Shown piece after piece: positions 25,937 through 33,579 of a stretch of DNA of 47,204 nucleotides. A model generated the notes under the pieces. It made no database searches. It was not told the DNA's origin and saw only the letters and a list, made by a program, of their open reading frames with translations. The translations under genes and the position numbers were made by a program. Source of the stretch: Flavobacteriales bacterium UBA5081 (lineage in GTDB: Bacteria > Bacteroidota > Bacteroidia > Flavobacteriales_E > Vicingaceae); NCBI GenBank assembly GCA_002415785.1, contig DIAJ01000012.1, positions 77,497 through 124,700 on the forward strand, given 5' to 3'. Each line of letters starts with the position of its first letter. Position 1 is the first letter of the stretch.

Positions 25937-26872
25937 ATGAAAAAAGTCATTTTTATCGATTCAGTACACCCCATTTTGGCAGAGCGATTAGAAGCTGCCG
26001 GATATGTTTGTGAGTGGAAAAATGAGCTTGACCGAGAAGAGATCTTGGACACCTTAAAAGATTATGAAGGTGCGGTGATTCGCAGTAAATTTAAATTTGA
26101 CCGTGAAGTATTTGATGCAGCTCCTAACTTAAAATGGATCGCCCGTTCAGGTGCCGGAATGGAAAATATTGATACCAAATTGGCTGAAGAAAGAAGAGTA
26201 AAATGTTTTAATTCGCCGGAAGGCAATCGAGATGCAGTGGCAGAACACGCCATCGGCATGTTATTAGCTCTTTTTAATCAGTTGATCCAAGCCGATGCCG
26301 AAGTGCGGAAAGGCGAATGGAATCGAGAAAAAAACCGGGGCATAGAACTGAGAGGAAAAACGGTAGGCATTTTAGGTTACGGCTTTATGGGCGAAGCTTT
26401 TGCTCAGCGATTACAAGGTTTTGGGGTGAATATAATTGCCTACGACAAGTACAAAAGTGGATTTGGAAACGACTTTGTTCAAGAAGTTGATTTACCAACA
26501 TTGTTTGAACAAACGGATGTTTTAAGCATTCATCTACCGCTTACCGAAGAAACTACTTTTATGGTAAATGAAGAGTTTATCAATCGATTTAAAAAACCGA
26601 TTTACCTCATTAACACCGCTAGAGGAAAGAATGTAAAAACTGCAGACCTTGTTGTAGCACTTAAAAACGAAAAAATATTAGGTGCCTGTCTGGATGTTTT
26701 GGAATATGAAAAAACATCCTTTGAAAGTTTAAAGGCTGATGAATTACCGGAAGCTTTTCAATATTTAAGCAAATCAAATAAGGTAATATTAAGTCCGCAT
26801 GTAGCGGGATGGACGCAAAAGTCTTATGTAAAACTGTCGACTGTTTTGGCGGAAAAAATATTACGTCAATGA
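25937..26872 (+). CDS. D-2-hydroxyacid dehydrogenase family protein
   Basis: A 311-residue NAD-dependent dehydrogenase. The Rossmann motif is GILGYGFMGEAF (Gly147, Gly149, Gly152). Active-site regions visible are ARSGAGMENID, INTARGKNV (Arg), DVLEYEK (Glu) and LSPHVAGWT (His). It has no C-terminal ACT domain, so it is not a standard regulated SerA. It could be phosphoglycerate, hydroxypyruvate or another 2-hydroxyacid dehydrogenase; the substrate is not decided by sequence alone. It stands alone after mgtE. Confidence 0.85.
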   Translation: MKKVIFIDSVHPILAERLEAAGYVCEWKNELDREEILDTLKDYEGAVIRSKFKFDREVFDAAPNLKWIARSGAGMENIDTKLAEERRVKCFNSPEGNRDAVAEHAIGMLLALFNQLIQADAEVRKGEWNREKNRGIELRGKTVGILGYGFMGEAFAQRLQGFGVNIIAYDKYKSGFGNDFVQEVDLPTLFEQTDVLSIHLPLTEETTFMVNEEFINRFKKPIYLINTARGKNVKTADLVVALKNEKILGACLDVLEYEKTSFESLKADELPEAFQYLSKSNKVILSPHVAGWTQKSYVKLSTVLAEKILRQ

Positions 26873-26902
26873 AGTAAACTTAGTATCATTAAGGTTAAAT
26901 TT

Positions 26903-27898
26903 ATGAATGAAAAACCCATTTTTATTTTAGGCTCACACAAATCGGGAACTAGTCTTCTTCGCAACTTGTTTGATGGACACTCAGAACTATGGACAAATCC
27001 AATTGAGACACACTTTTTTAAACATTTTGGAAGTTGGGTTGACTATGAATACCATATGAGAAAACCCGAACAATATTCTAATTGCGAGATAAAAGACAAA
27101 TTAATTGAAGTAATTAAAAAAATTAATCAAAGAGATAATCCACTTTCAGATTCACAAGCTAAAGGCTTATTTGATTTAGAACGTTTTTATCTAAAAATTA
27201 ATGATATTACAGAGCAAAACACTAAAAAGGAACTTATTAAGATTTATCTTAATGCAATTCACTATTCAATATATGGAAGTGAGCTGAACCCAAATCATCG
27301 GATTGTCCATAAAGCTGTTGGTTTAGCTGAATTTGCTATGGAGTTACATCAACTCTTTCCAAATGCTAAGTTTGTTCATATTGTTCGAAACCCATACTCA
27401 AATATAGTTTCTTTTAGAAGGTTCTTTACTAGTGGAGGAACCTATCCGCTATTAAACCGAATGATTAGCTCTATGAGAAACAACTATTATTTTCTTTATA
27501 AGAATAGAGATCTAATTCCAAACTACTATATTATTCGTTATGAAGACCTTGTTCAGAATTTTGATAAAGAGATTAAAAAATTATGTGACTTTTTAGATAT
27601 TAAATTAGAAGATACTTTATTTCAACCAACTTCAGCAGGAAAAGTATGGAAAGGCAATAGTACGACAAATCAAAAGTTCAAAGGCATAAACAGCTCTCAT
27701 TTAAACGTATGGAAAGAAAAGATTCACCCTATTGAAGTTCATTATATGAACAACAATTTTAATCATGTTCTAAGAGACTTTGGATATGAGACTTTTAACA
27801 CACAAAAAACTAAATTTCTACCCGCACCTAAAGAAAGCATAATCAGATACTTGTACAATCGATTGTACATGGTTTTTAATCGTTTTTACGATAATTAA
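26903..27898 (+). CDS. Sulfotransferase family protein
   Basis: A 331-residue protein with the PAPS-binding elements of sulfotransferases: the 5'-phosphosulfate loop FILGSHKSGTSLLRNLF near residues 7-23 and the 3'-phosphate site HIVRNPYSNIVSFRRFF near residues 158-174, followed by YYIIRYEDLVQNF. It would transfer sulfate to an unknown acceptor, often a sugar or surface glycan. Codons are visibly more AT-rich than in flanking housekeeping genes, and a decayed insertion sequence lies just downstream, so horizontal gain is likely. Confidence 0.83.
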   Translation: MNEKPIFILGSHKSGTSLLRNLFDGHSELWTNPIETHFFKHFGSWVDYEYHMRKPEQYSNCEIKDKLIEVIKKINQRDNPLSDSQAKGLFDLERFYLKINDITEQNTKKELIKIYLNAIHYSIYGSELNPNHRIVHKAVGLAEFAMELHQLFPNAKFVHIVRNPYSNIVSFRRFFTSGGTYPLLNRMISSMRNNYYFLYKNRDLIPNYYIIRYEDLVQNFDKEIKKLCDFLDIKLEDTLFQPTSAGKVWKGNSTTNQKFKGINSSHLNVWKEKIHPIEVHYMNNNFNHVLRDFGYETFNTQKTKFLPAPKESIIRYLYNRLYMVFNRFYDN

Positions 27899-27930
27899 AA
27901 CTATTTACCCAAACTTCTTTATAAGAGAAG

Positions 27931-27939
27931 TATAATATA
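27931..27939. repeat. Target-site duplication, left copy
   Basis: TATAATATA abuts the left end of the insertion sequence. The identical 9 bases recur directly after the right end (28976-28984). Confidence 0.8.
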
Positions 27940-28975
27940 ACCCGTTTAGCGGTTTAAACCTTAAACAGCAAGTGCATACTTAACTTGGTTAATTGGTTTT
28001 CCATTCTTATAGTTTATTAATTGTAGGCTAGTAAAGGCAGTCACCTTACAAATTACTCTCGCTGCTAAACCACTAAATGTTTTAGCATAATTTCTTTTTA
28101 GCATCATTTGATCACATAGTTGAGAAAACACTGTTTCTACTTTTTTTCTTGACTTTCTATATGCAGGGTCAAAAGGCTTAAAGTCTTTTTGATTTGAACG
28201 TTTTGGCGTCTTAAGTACTACATTACTTCTTGAAAACAGGTTTGTTTGTTTTTCCTAACTTAAATATCCTGCATTACCTTTAAGAGTACAATTGTTAATT
28301 CCATTTGCTTGCACATCATTTAGGTAATGAAGCCCATGCAAACTTTTGATTAGGCCATGCTATAACAAACACCTTTAAGTGAAATAACTAAATGAAATTT
28401 ATTACCTATAAAGTAGCTGTTATTTACAGCTGAGAATCCTTTGTCAGGAGCTGTTTCAAAGTCTTCCCGACAAACTTTCAGTCTTTTTCTCTGGCGTTTT
28501 TACATATCGGTATTGGCATGGAATCAACAATAAAATAGTTCACATTCATTAATTTCAACAGCCATTGCTTCATTTAATCTCTAAACCCAAAAGGAGAGGA
28601 GTTTTCGTCTATAGTTATATCAAGTAATATGGGGTAGATTTGGAATGTTAGCGTGGTAGTCATTCATAAGTTTACTATGAAAAAACAATCTCACTATCTA
28701 TTCCAGGTGCTTCTTGGTAAATAGAAAGTGCTACTATCTCAATGTCTGCCATTTTAGGAGAACTTCTATAGTATTAAAAATTTCCATTTTCATTCAGATA
28801 GTTAGCTAAATACTCTTTGGTTATCTGGTGGAATTTCTCGAAATTTGATTTTAAGTTATGCATAGGTTGTTATTTTGCGATGATTCTATCAATGTACTAA
28901 ATAACAATAACTATGCACAACTTTCTACTAAGTTTTTTCAACAATTTTTTGTACAAAAAAAACCGCTAAACAGGT
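27940..28975 (-). mobile_element. Decayed IS982-family insertion sequence
   Basis: The element is 1036 bases long. Its ends are 16-bp inverted repeats with one mismatch: ACCCGTTTAGCGGTTT at 27940-27955, and ACCTGTTTAGCGGTTT read inward from the right end at 28975-28960. It is flanked by a perfect 9-bp direct repeat, TATAATATA. Inside, the minus strand encodes a badly broken transposase. Size, end sequence and duplication length fit IS982. Because the ends are almost intact while the coding region is wrecked, the copy may have moved with help from an active relative. Confidence 0.85.
27961..28863 (-). pseudogene. IS982-family transposase, multiply disrupted
   Basis: Translating piecewise from the ATG at 28863 gives MHNLKSNFEKFHQITKEYL, KMADIEIVALSIYQEA, IVDSMPIPIC (first catalytic Asp), APDKGFSAVNNSYFIG, KVETVFSQL (catalytic Glu) and a normal ending NQVKYALAV. 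The second catalytic Asp appears as Asn in LKGNAGYLS. The frame is broken by at least four in-frame stops (after NENGNF, HIT, FWV and GYLS) and about four frameshifts. It cannot make a transposase. Confidence 0.85.
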
Positions 28976-28984
28976 TATAATATA
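28976..28984. repeat. Target-site duplication, right copy
   Basis: TATAATATA, identical to the 9 bases at the left end of the insertion sequence. The following 85 bases up to the next gene show no other feature. Confidence 0.8.
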
Positions 28985-29069
28985 TTTTAACAGTACATAG
29001 CCTTTATTCATCAAAGATTAACATTAAGTCATTACATTTGAGATAGCAATGCATGAATAACTTATCATA

Positions 29070-29702
29070 ATGAAGCAAAAATTAATACTGTTTATTCTAC
29101 TCTTTTGTGGTTCAATTCTTTTTTGGCATTGCTCAAAGGGTGATTGCGAGTTTGCACATTCAAAAGTTACCATTAAATATAATTCAGCTGAAACAAGCAT
29201 CAGAACATATCAAAACATGGGTGATACTATTCCATTTAAGAAAATAGAAGAGCTATTAATTTATTATAACTTCAACTATGATGTTTTGTCCTCAGAACCA
29301 TTAGCTTCAAAACTTAGCTTTTCAAATCCTTTCGCCTTGTATGCTTGCCCTCCTTCATTCACCGAATACCATCCGATTCATCAAATGAAAAATATTATAA
29401 TTAAAACCTCAGCGGATATTAATGATACTATAAAATCGGGAGATACCATTAATCCATATCTTTTATTCAGGCATCCATATCGTTCCAATTATCATGACTC
29501 TCTTTTTACTTTACAAGAAGTCCTAAAAGATTCAATTCATTTTTTTCATAGCGAAAGTAAACATGCTCCTCTATACATTAAATTACAGTTAGATTCAACC
29601 ATTCTTCCCAAAAACAAAAACCTACAACTTTCTGCAACATTTACTTTTGATGATGGCACTACCCTTTTAAGTGACAGCAAAAAGTTATTTATCAAAGATT
29701 AA
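29070..29702 (+). CDS. Predicted lipoprotein of unknown function
   Basis: An unrecognised 210-residue protein. The N-terminal hydrophobic segment (LILFILLFCGSILFW) ends in a lipobox-like HCSKGDC with Cys21. The mature part is beta-rich, with a late stretch YIKLQLDSTILPKNKNLQLS that looks like an Ig-type strand pair. It overlaps the end of the convergent acr3 gene by 4 bases. It may belong to the accessory patch with the sulfotransferase and insertion sequence, or mark its right border. Confidence 0.62.
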   Translation: MKQKLILFILLFCGSILFWHCSKGDCEFAHSKVTIKYNSAETSIRTYQNMGDTIPFKKIEELLIYYNFNYDVLSSEPLASKLSFSNPFALYACPPSFTEYHPIHQMKNIIIKTSADINDTIKSGDTINPYLLFRHPYRSNYHDSLFTLQEVLKDSIHFFHSESKHAPLYIKLQLDSTILPKNKNLQLSATFTFDDGTTLLSDSKKLFIKD

Positions 29703-30733
29703 TACCGCCTCTTATTCGCATAAGCCACCAATGAAAGCATCAAGGGAACCTCTACTAAAACACCCACTACACAAACCAAAGCAGCCGGACTTTGCAATCC
29801 GAAAAGTGCGATAGCAACTGCAACCGCCAATTCAAAGAAGTTACTGGCGCCGATCATAGAAGCCGGCGCACAAACGGGATAAGGCAGTTTAAGTTTTTTA
29901 CCGCTAAACCAAGTAATGAAAAAGATAAAATAAGTTTGTATGATTAGCGGAATGGCGATAAAAACAATAATCCAAGGGTTACTCAAAATATTACCTCCTT
30001 GAAAAGCAAATAAAAGCACCAAGGTTAGTAAAAGAGCAATAATGCTCATGGGTTTAAGCTTAGGTAAAAACTTATCTGTAAACCATTCTTTGCCTTTTGA
30101 CTTGATCAGGATAGAAGAAGTAATCGCTCCGGCTACTAAGGGAATCACTACATAAACTAAAATACTTAACACAAGTGTATTGTATGGCACACTCACATTA
30201 GTAATACCCAAAAGTAGGGCTACAATGGGCACGAATGCTACCAAAATAATCAAATCGTTTACAGAAACTTGAACCAAAGTGTAATTGGGATCGCCGTCGG
30301 ATAAATAAGACCACACAAAGACCATGGCCGTGCATGGTGCAGCTCCTAAAATAATGGCACCGGCGATGTACTCTCCGGCTAATTCAGGTTCAATAAAAGC
30401 CGAATAAAGATTGTCGAAAAACAACCAAGCAAAAAATGCCATGGTAAAAGGTTTGATTAGCCAATTGACAATTACGGTTAACACAATTCCTTTGGGGCGT
30501 TTTCCAATCTTTTTTATGGAAGTAAAATCTACTTGCAACATCATGGGGTAAATCATCATCCAAATAAGAACTGCAATGGGAATATTTACATTCGCAATTT
30601 CCATTTTGCTCAACGCTTCCATTGATGCACCAAAAAAGTGTCCTATGGCAATTCCACCAAGAATGCATAAAGCCACCCAAAGACTTAAATACTTCTCAAA
30701 AAAGGCCATTTGTTTTTTAGGTGTGTCGGTCAT
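29699..30733 (-). CDS. acr3: Arsenite efflux transporter, ACR3 family
   Basis: A 344-residue membrane protein with about ten helices that exports arsenite using the ion gradient. The family motifs are visible: MMIYPMMLQVDF in helix 2, and GAAPCTAMVFVWSYLSDG with the essential Cys134. It is the last gene of the arsenic operon, and its start overlaps the arsC stop by 4 bases (ATGA). The name arsB is often used for ACR3 genes, but the sequence is of ACR3 type, not the unrelated 12-helix ArsB. Confidence 0.94.
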   Translation of the reverse strand: MTDTPKKQMAFFEKYLSLWVALCILGGIAIGHFFGASMEALSKMEIANVNIPIAVLIWMMIYPMMLQVDFTSIKKIGKRPKGIVLTVIVNWLIKPFTMAFFAWLFFDNLYSAFIEPELAGEYIAGAIILGAAPCTAMVFVWSYLSDGDPNYTLVQVSVNDLIILVAFVPIVALLLGITNVSVPYNTLVLSILVYVVIPLVAGAITSSILIKSKGKEWFTDKFLPKLKPMSIIALLLTLVLLFAFQGGNILSNPWIIVFIAIPLIIQTYFIFFITWFSGKKLKLPYPVCAPASMIGASNFFELAVAVAIALFGLQSPAALVCVVGVLVEVPLMLSLVAYANKRRY

Positions 30734-31335
30734 TTTTTTAAACTTTTAAATACGTAATTCATTTCTTGGGCTATACGCAGAGCGCAGGCTTCATAGGCTT
30801 CTTGAGCAATCTCACTATCGTCGAATTTCTTTGGATCTTCGTAGGTTAACGAAACTCTCCTCTCCGCCGATGGAATAAAAGGACAATTGGCATCCGCCGA
30901 AGAACAAGTCATTATTGCAGCGAAATTCGTCGAAGGATTAGAGGCATCGTCGTATAATTTAGAAAAGGCTTCTATCGGGCTTTCAGTTTCGCTATAACGT
31001 AAAAAGTAATGTGGGTTGTTCGAGCCTTCTTTTTGGATCTCTAAACCCATTTTCTCAAAAACAGCTAAAGCATTAGGATGAAAAGCCGTTACTTCTGTGC
31101 CACCGGAAAAAGTTTCCAATTCTACTCCATAAAAGTCAGCGAGCAATTTGGTCCAAACTTGTGCCATCTGACTGCGACGAGAATTGTGAGTACAAATGAA
31201 GTTTAGCTGTGCTTTTTCTCCTTTGTGAATTTTCGTTTGTAAATACTCCACCAACTGATTGAGTGGAATCAATCGTTCAGGGCTTGGCGCTAATTGCGCC
31301 AAGCCCCGGATTTTATCTTCTATACTTTTAAACAT
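30730..31335 (-). CDS. arsC: Arsenate reductase of the low-molecular-weight phosphatase fold
   Basis: A 201-residue protein that would reduce arsenate to arsenite. It has the phosphatase P-loop C-x5-R at Cys48-Arg54 (ICTHNSRRSQMAQ). It also has the cysteine pair Cys144 and Cys151 in IMTCSSADANCPFIP, spaced as in the thioredoxin-coupled ArsC of Staphylococcus. Having all three cysteines supports a true arsenate reductase rather than a tyrosine phosphatase. An extra N-terminal helical stretch of about 40 residues precedes the core. It sits between DUF6428 and acr3. Confidence 0.88.
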   Translation of the reverse strand: MFKSIEDKIRGLAQLAPSPERLIPLNQLVEYLQTKIHKGEKAQLNFICTHNSRRSQMAQVWTKLLADFYGVELETFSGGTEVTAFHPNALAVFEKMGLEIQKEGSNNPHYFLRYSETESPIEAFSKLYDDASNPSTNFAAIMTCSSADANCPFIPSAERRVSLTYEDPKKFDDSEIAQEAYEACALRIAQEMNYVFKSLKK

Positions 31336-31347
31336 CCTACCTAAAAA

Positions 31348-31824
31348 TTAACAACAACCTCCACCCGGTGTGCAAGCTGCAGCCTCACTTTGATTCCCCA
31401 ATGAAGCTAATTGCTTTTTGGGTTTAGTTTCCGGAACTCCACACTTGTCTTTGGCTAAACAATCCGTTTGTTGACTAACTAATTGAAAGCTGTTACCATA
31501 AAAAGCCAAATCGTATTTACCAATGGTTTCTCCTTGATACTCCACTTCCACTTCTAAATCTTCCATGCCCAATACTTTTTCGGAAAGTTTAATAATACTC
31601 AACAATTTCTCCGGATGTAAACGATGGTCGTAATCATCGGCTTCCCACAATTGAAAGTTGGCTTTATACTCTTTTCGGACGGTTCCTCCACAATCGATAA
31701 AATGTTTATCCACCACCCCAACTTCAGTAATGTGAAAATGGCGTGGAACTAATTCTCCATTAGTTTGAAGAATGAGTAATTCTTCAATGTTTTTAAGTTG
31801 GTCTTTTACTTCTGAAATTTTCAT
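31348..31824 (-). CDS. DUF6428 family protein of the arsenic operon
   Basis: A 158-residue protein that looks like the DUF6428 family seen in Bacteroidota arsenic operons. The core has LVPRHFHITEVGVVDKHFID and a strand-rich middle (EVEVEYQGETIGKYDLAFY). The C-terminal 45 residues are Cys-rich: CLAKDKCGVPE, then AAACTPGGGCC, giving six cysteines that could bind As(III). The biochemical role is unknown; an arsenite chaperone or sensor is an inference. It lies 12 bases before arsC and 15 bases after arsR. Confidence 0.78.
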   Translation of the reverse strand: MKISEVKDQLKNIEELLILQTNGELVPRHFHITEVGVVDKHFIDCGGTVRKEYKANFQLWEADDYDHRLHPEKLLSIIKLSEKVLGMEDLEVEVEYQGETIGKYDLAFYGNSFQLVSQQTDCLAKDKCGVPETKPKKQLASLGNQSEAAACTPGGGCC

Positions 31825-31839
31825 TTTATAAATTTTTAA

Positions 31840-32175
31840 TTAACAACACGACTGACTTTCGGGATTTACAAATTGGTCGAACAAATCGCCAAAAAGCTTC
31901 TTGGTAGCTTTCCAGTTTTCCGCATCAATGCAATAACACATACTAGCTCCTTCAATATTTCCTTGAATCAACCCAATGTTTTTCAGTTCTTTTAAATGCT
32001 GACTGATAGTTGATTGCGCTAAACCCAGCTCTTGAACTAAGTCGCCATTTATACAAGCATTGCTTTTTAATAAATACTGTAAAATTGCTATTCGCGCCGG
32101 ATGGGAAAAGGCTTTTGCCAAATTGGCTAATTGGTTTTGCTCAGTTGAAAATAAATTTGATTTGGTAATTCCCAT
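31840..32175 (-). CDS. arsR: ArsR/SmtB family transcriptional repressor
   Basis: A 111-residue winged-helix repressor that would release DNA on binding arsenite. The fold is clear: NLAKAFSHPARIAILQYLL, then the recognition helix region LGLAQSTISQHLKELKNIGL and the wing GASMCYCID. Candidate arsenite-binding cysteines are in SNACING, MCYC and the C-terminal SQSCC. The frame is open upstream to 32265, but the ATG at 32175 (MGITKSNLF) is chosen because the longer form would read through the operator-like repeats. It heads the arsenic operon. Confidence 0.9.
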   Translation of the reverse strand: MGITKSNLFSTEQNQLANLAKAFSHPARIAILQYLLKSNACINGDLVQELGLAQSTISQHLKELKNIGLIQGNIEGASMCYCIDAENWKATKKLFGDLFDQFVNPESQSCC

Positions 32176-32200
32176 TGCAATATTTTTATATTGCAATATT
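32174..32200 (-). promoter_or_regulatory. Probable ArsR operator and promoter region
   Basis: ATTGCAATATT occurs twice, at 32174-32184 and 32190-32200, 16 bases apart. Each contains the perfect palindrome ATTGCAAT. On the minus strand the near-consensus -7 element TAATATTG overlaps the upstream copy, and the downstream copy overlaps the arsR ATG. A repressor bound here would block its own promoter. Confidence 0.65.
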
Positions 32201-32335
32201 ACGATGATATATTTAAACAAAGATAATTTTTGATATTTTTTTATTGCTTTAATAAAAATCTTCACTTAACATATACAAATTCAATGTATTTATATTTAAA
32301 TAGTTTTAGGTATCACTACGGATATACAGTTATTC

Positions 32336-32644
32336 TTATTTAAATCGAATAGAAACATCTAAATGTCCCCCAAGTCCTGCATTTATAATTCTTTGCAAAG
32401 TTGAAAACCTTATATCTTTTAAGTTTCGTTCTAATTTAGAAATATACGACTTATTAGTTCCGGCAAGCTTTGCAAGTTGTTCTTGAGTCAGTCCCCTTTC
32501 TTCTCTTGCCTGCTGAATAAGCACACCTAATTTAAATGAATCATATTCATTTTCAAAAACTTCTCTCTGCTCAGATCCGAGTTTTCCTATTTTTTTATCA
32601 ATAAACTCATCTAAACTTGTTAAATTTTTATTCTTTGCTCTCAT
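32336..32644 (-). CDS. HigA-like antitoxin (XRE helix-turn-helix)
   Basis: A 102-residue protein. An N-terminal helical region of about 35 residues precedes an XRE helix-turn-helix: IQQAREERGLTQEQLAKLAG and TNKSYISKLERNLKDIRFST. The order with the toxin gene upstream and the antitoxin downstream, overlapping by 17 bases, is the HigBA arrangement. It would neutralise the toxin and repress the operon. Confidence 0.85.
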   Translation of the reverse strand: MRAKNKNLTSLDEFIDKKIGKLGSEQREVFENEYDSFKLGVLIQQAREERGLTQEQLAKLAGTNKSYISKLERNLKDIRFSTLQRIINAGLGGHLDVSIRFK

Positions 32645-32969
32645 AATACTCCCTTTTTATCTGTTCAGCTTTTTCAATTTGTTGTTTAGGTGTTTTTTGA
32701 CTTTTCTTTTGAAAACCATGTCCGATTACTACAATATTATCTACATCAAAGAAGCAAAAAACCCTAAATATATTATTACCTACCTGAACTCTAATTTCAT
32801 ACAAGCCTGATGAATTCTTAATATATTTCAAATAAACCTCAGGAATTTGGTCAAGCTCTCTGATTACTCTGAGCGTCCACAAAATCTTATTTTTGACTTT
32901 ATCGGTTTGATTATCATAAAACTCTTCAAAGTAAGTCTTGAAAAAATAAAGTTCACGTTTATTTTTCAT
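32628..32969 (-). CDS. RelE/HigB-like toxin
   Basis: A 113-residue protein of the RelE/ParE superfamily, phage Gp49 / HigB-like group. Typical features are IKNSSGLYEIRVQVGNNIFR, followed by VFCFFDVDNIVVIGHGFQKK and a helical tail KTPKQQIEKAEQIKREYYE. Such toxins cleave mRNA on the ribosome. I start at the ATG at 32969 (MKNKRELYFF) rather than 32996, because the family begins close to the first strand. Confidence 0.87.
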   Translation of the reverse strand: MKNKRELYFFKTYFEEFYDNQTDKVKNKILWTLRVIRELDQIPEVYLKYIKNSSGLYEIRVQVGNNIFRVFCFFDVDNIVVIGHGFQKKSQKTPKQQIEKAEQIKREYYESKE

Positions 32970-32986
32970 TGAGTAAAAATACAAAA

Positions 32987-33006
32987 AGTAGTCCAAATAG
33001 ACAACT
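32987..33006. promoter_or_regulatory. Candidate operator upstream of the toxin-antitoxin pair
   Basis: AGTAGTC-CAAATA-GACAACT is an inverted repeat with 6 of 7 matching positions, 18 bases before the toxin start. Its place fits a site for the HigA-like repressor. No further support. Confidence 0.4.
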
Positions 33007-33035
33007 TAAGTTATTTTGACAGTTAGTTTTTTTAA

Positions 33036-33461
33036 TCATTGCCTCAGCAACAATCGATCAATCGACCATTTTCCGCTGCCGTTCCGAATTAAATAAATTG
33101 AACAAACGAGCATAGCTAAATCGGTACGAGATGCATGCATCATTTCCCAAAAGCCTTCATGTGCCCAAATTGGAAATTTTGTGGTAGCTATTGCCATTAC
33201 CATAATGAGTAGAGTCGCTATAGCAGCTAGTCTGCTGTATAGCCCAAATAACAAAAGTAAGGCGGAGCTAACCTCTAAACTGCCAACAAAAAGTCCTAAA
33301 AGTTCCGGCTCTTCAAAGCCAATTGATTCAAAACGTCCGGCTCCTCTCAATTCAGGGTAAATAAATTTTTGTATTCCTTCTGATAAAAAAACCACCCCAA
33401 CCAACAGTCGAATCATAGCCACAGAAAGCGAATCCCTTGTTTGAAGTATTTTTATACCCAT
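33036..33461 (-). CDS. DoxX family membrane protein
   Basis: A 141-residue protein with four membrane helices. The DoxX pattern is seen in LLVGVVFLSEGIQKFIYPEL near the N-terminus and GSLEVSSALLLLFGLYSRLA in the second helix. DoxX proteins are linked to quinone or thiol redox and sulfur metabolism, but this member's role is unknown. It is divergent from the catalase gene with a 118-base gap, so a shared link to oxidative stress is possible. Confidence 0.82.
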   Translation of the reverse strand: MGIKILQTRDSLSVAMIRLLVGVVFLSEGIQKFIYPELRGAGRFESIGFEEPELLGLFVGSLEVSSALLLLFGLYSRLAAIATLLIMVMAIATTKFPIWAHEGFWEMMHASRTDLAMLVCSIYLIRNGSGKWSIDRLLLRQ

Positions 33462-33579
33462 ATTTTCACAAATTTAGATTGATGCTAAGTTATACTAAAC
33501 AATGAAGTATTCCTTCTGTTAGTTTGTTAAATTCACTTATTAATCTGAATTTTATAGAGAACTAACTAAACAAAATACA

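Noticed and set aside
27961..28863. An intact transposase or several small real genes inside the gap
   Set aside because: Piecewise translation matches one IS982 transposase broken by several stops and frameshifts; no piece is a complete protein.
32176..32265. N-terminal extension of ArsR from 32265
   Set aside because: It would translate through the operator repeats and add a hydrophobic stretch not seen in ArsR proteins.
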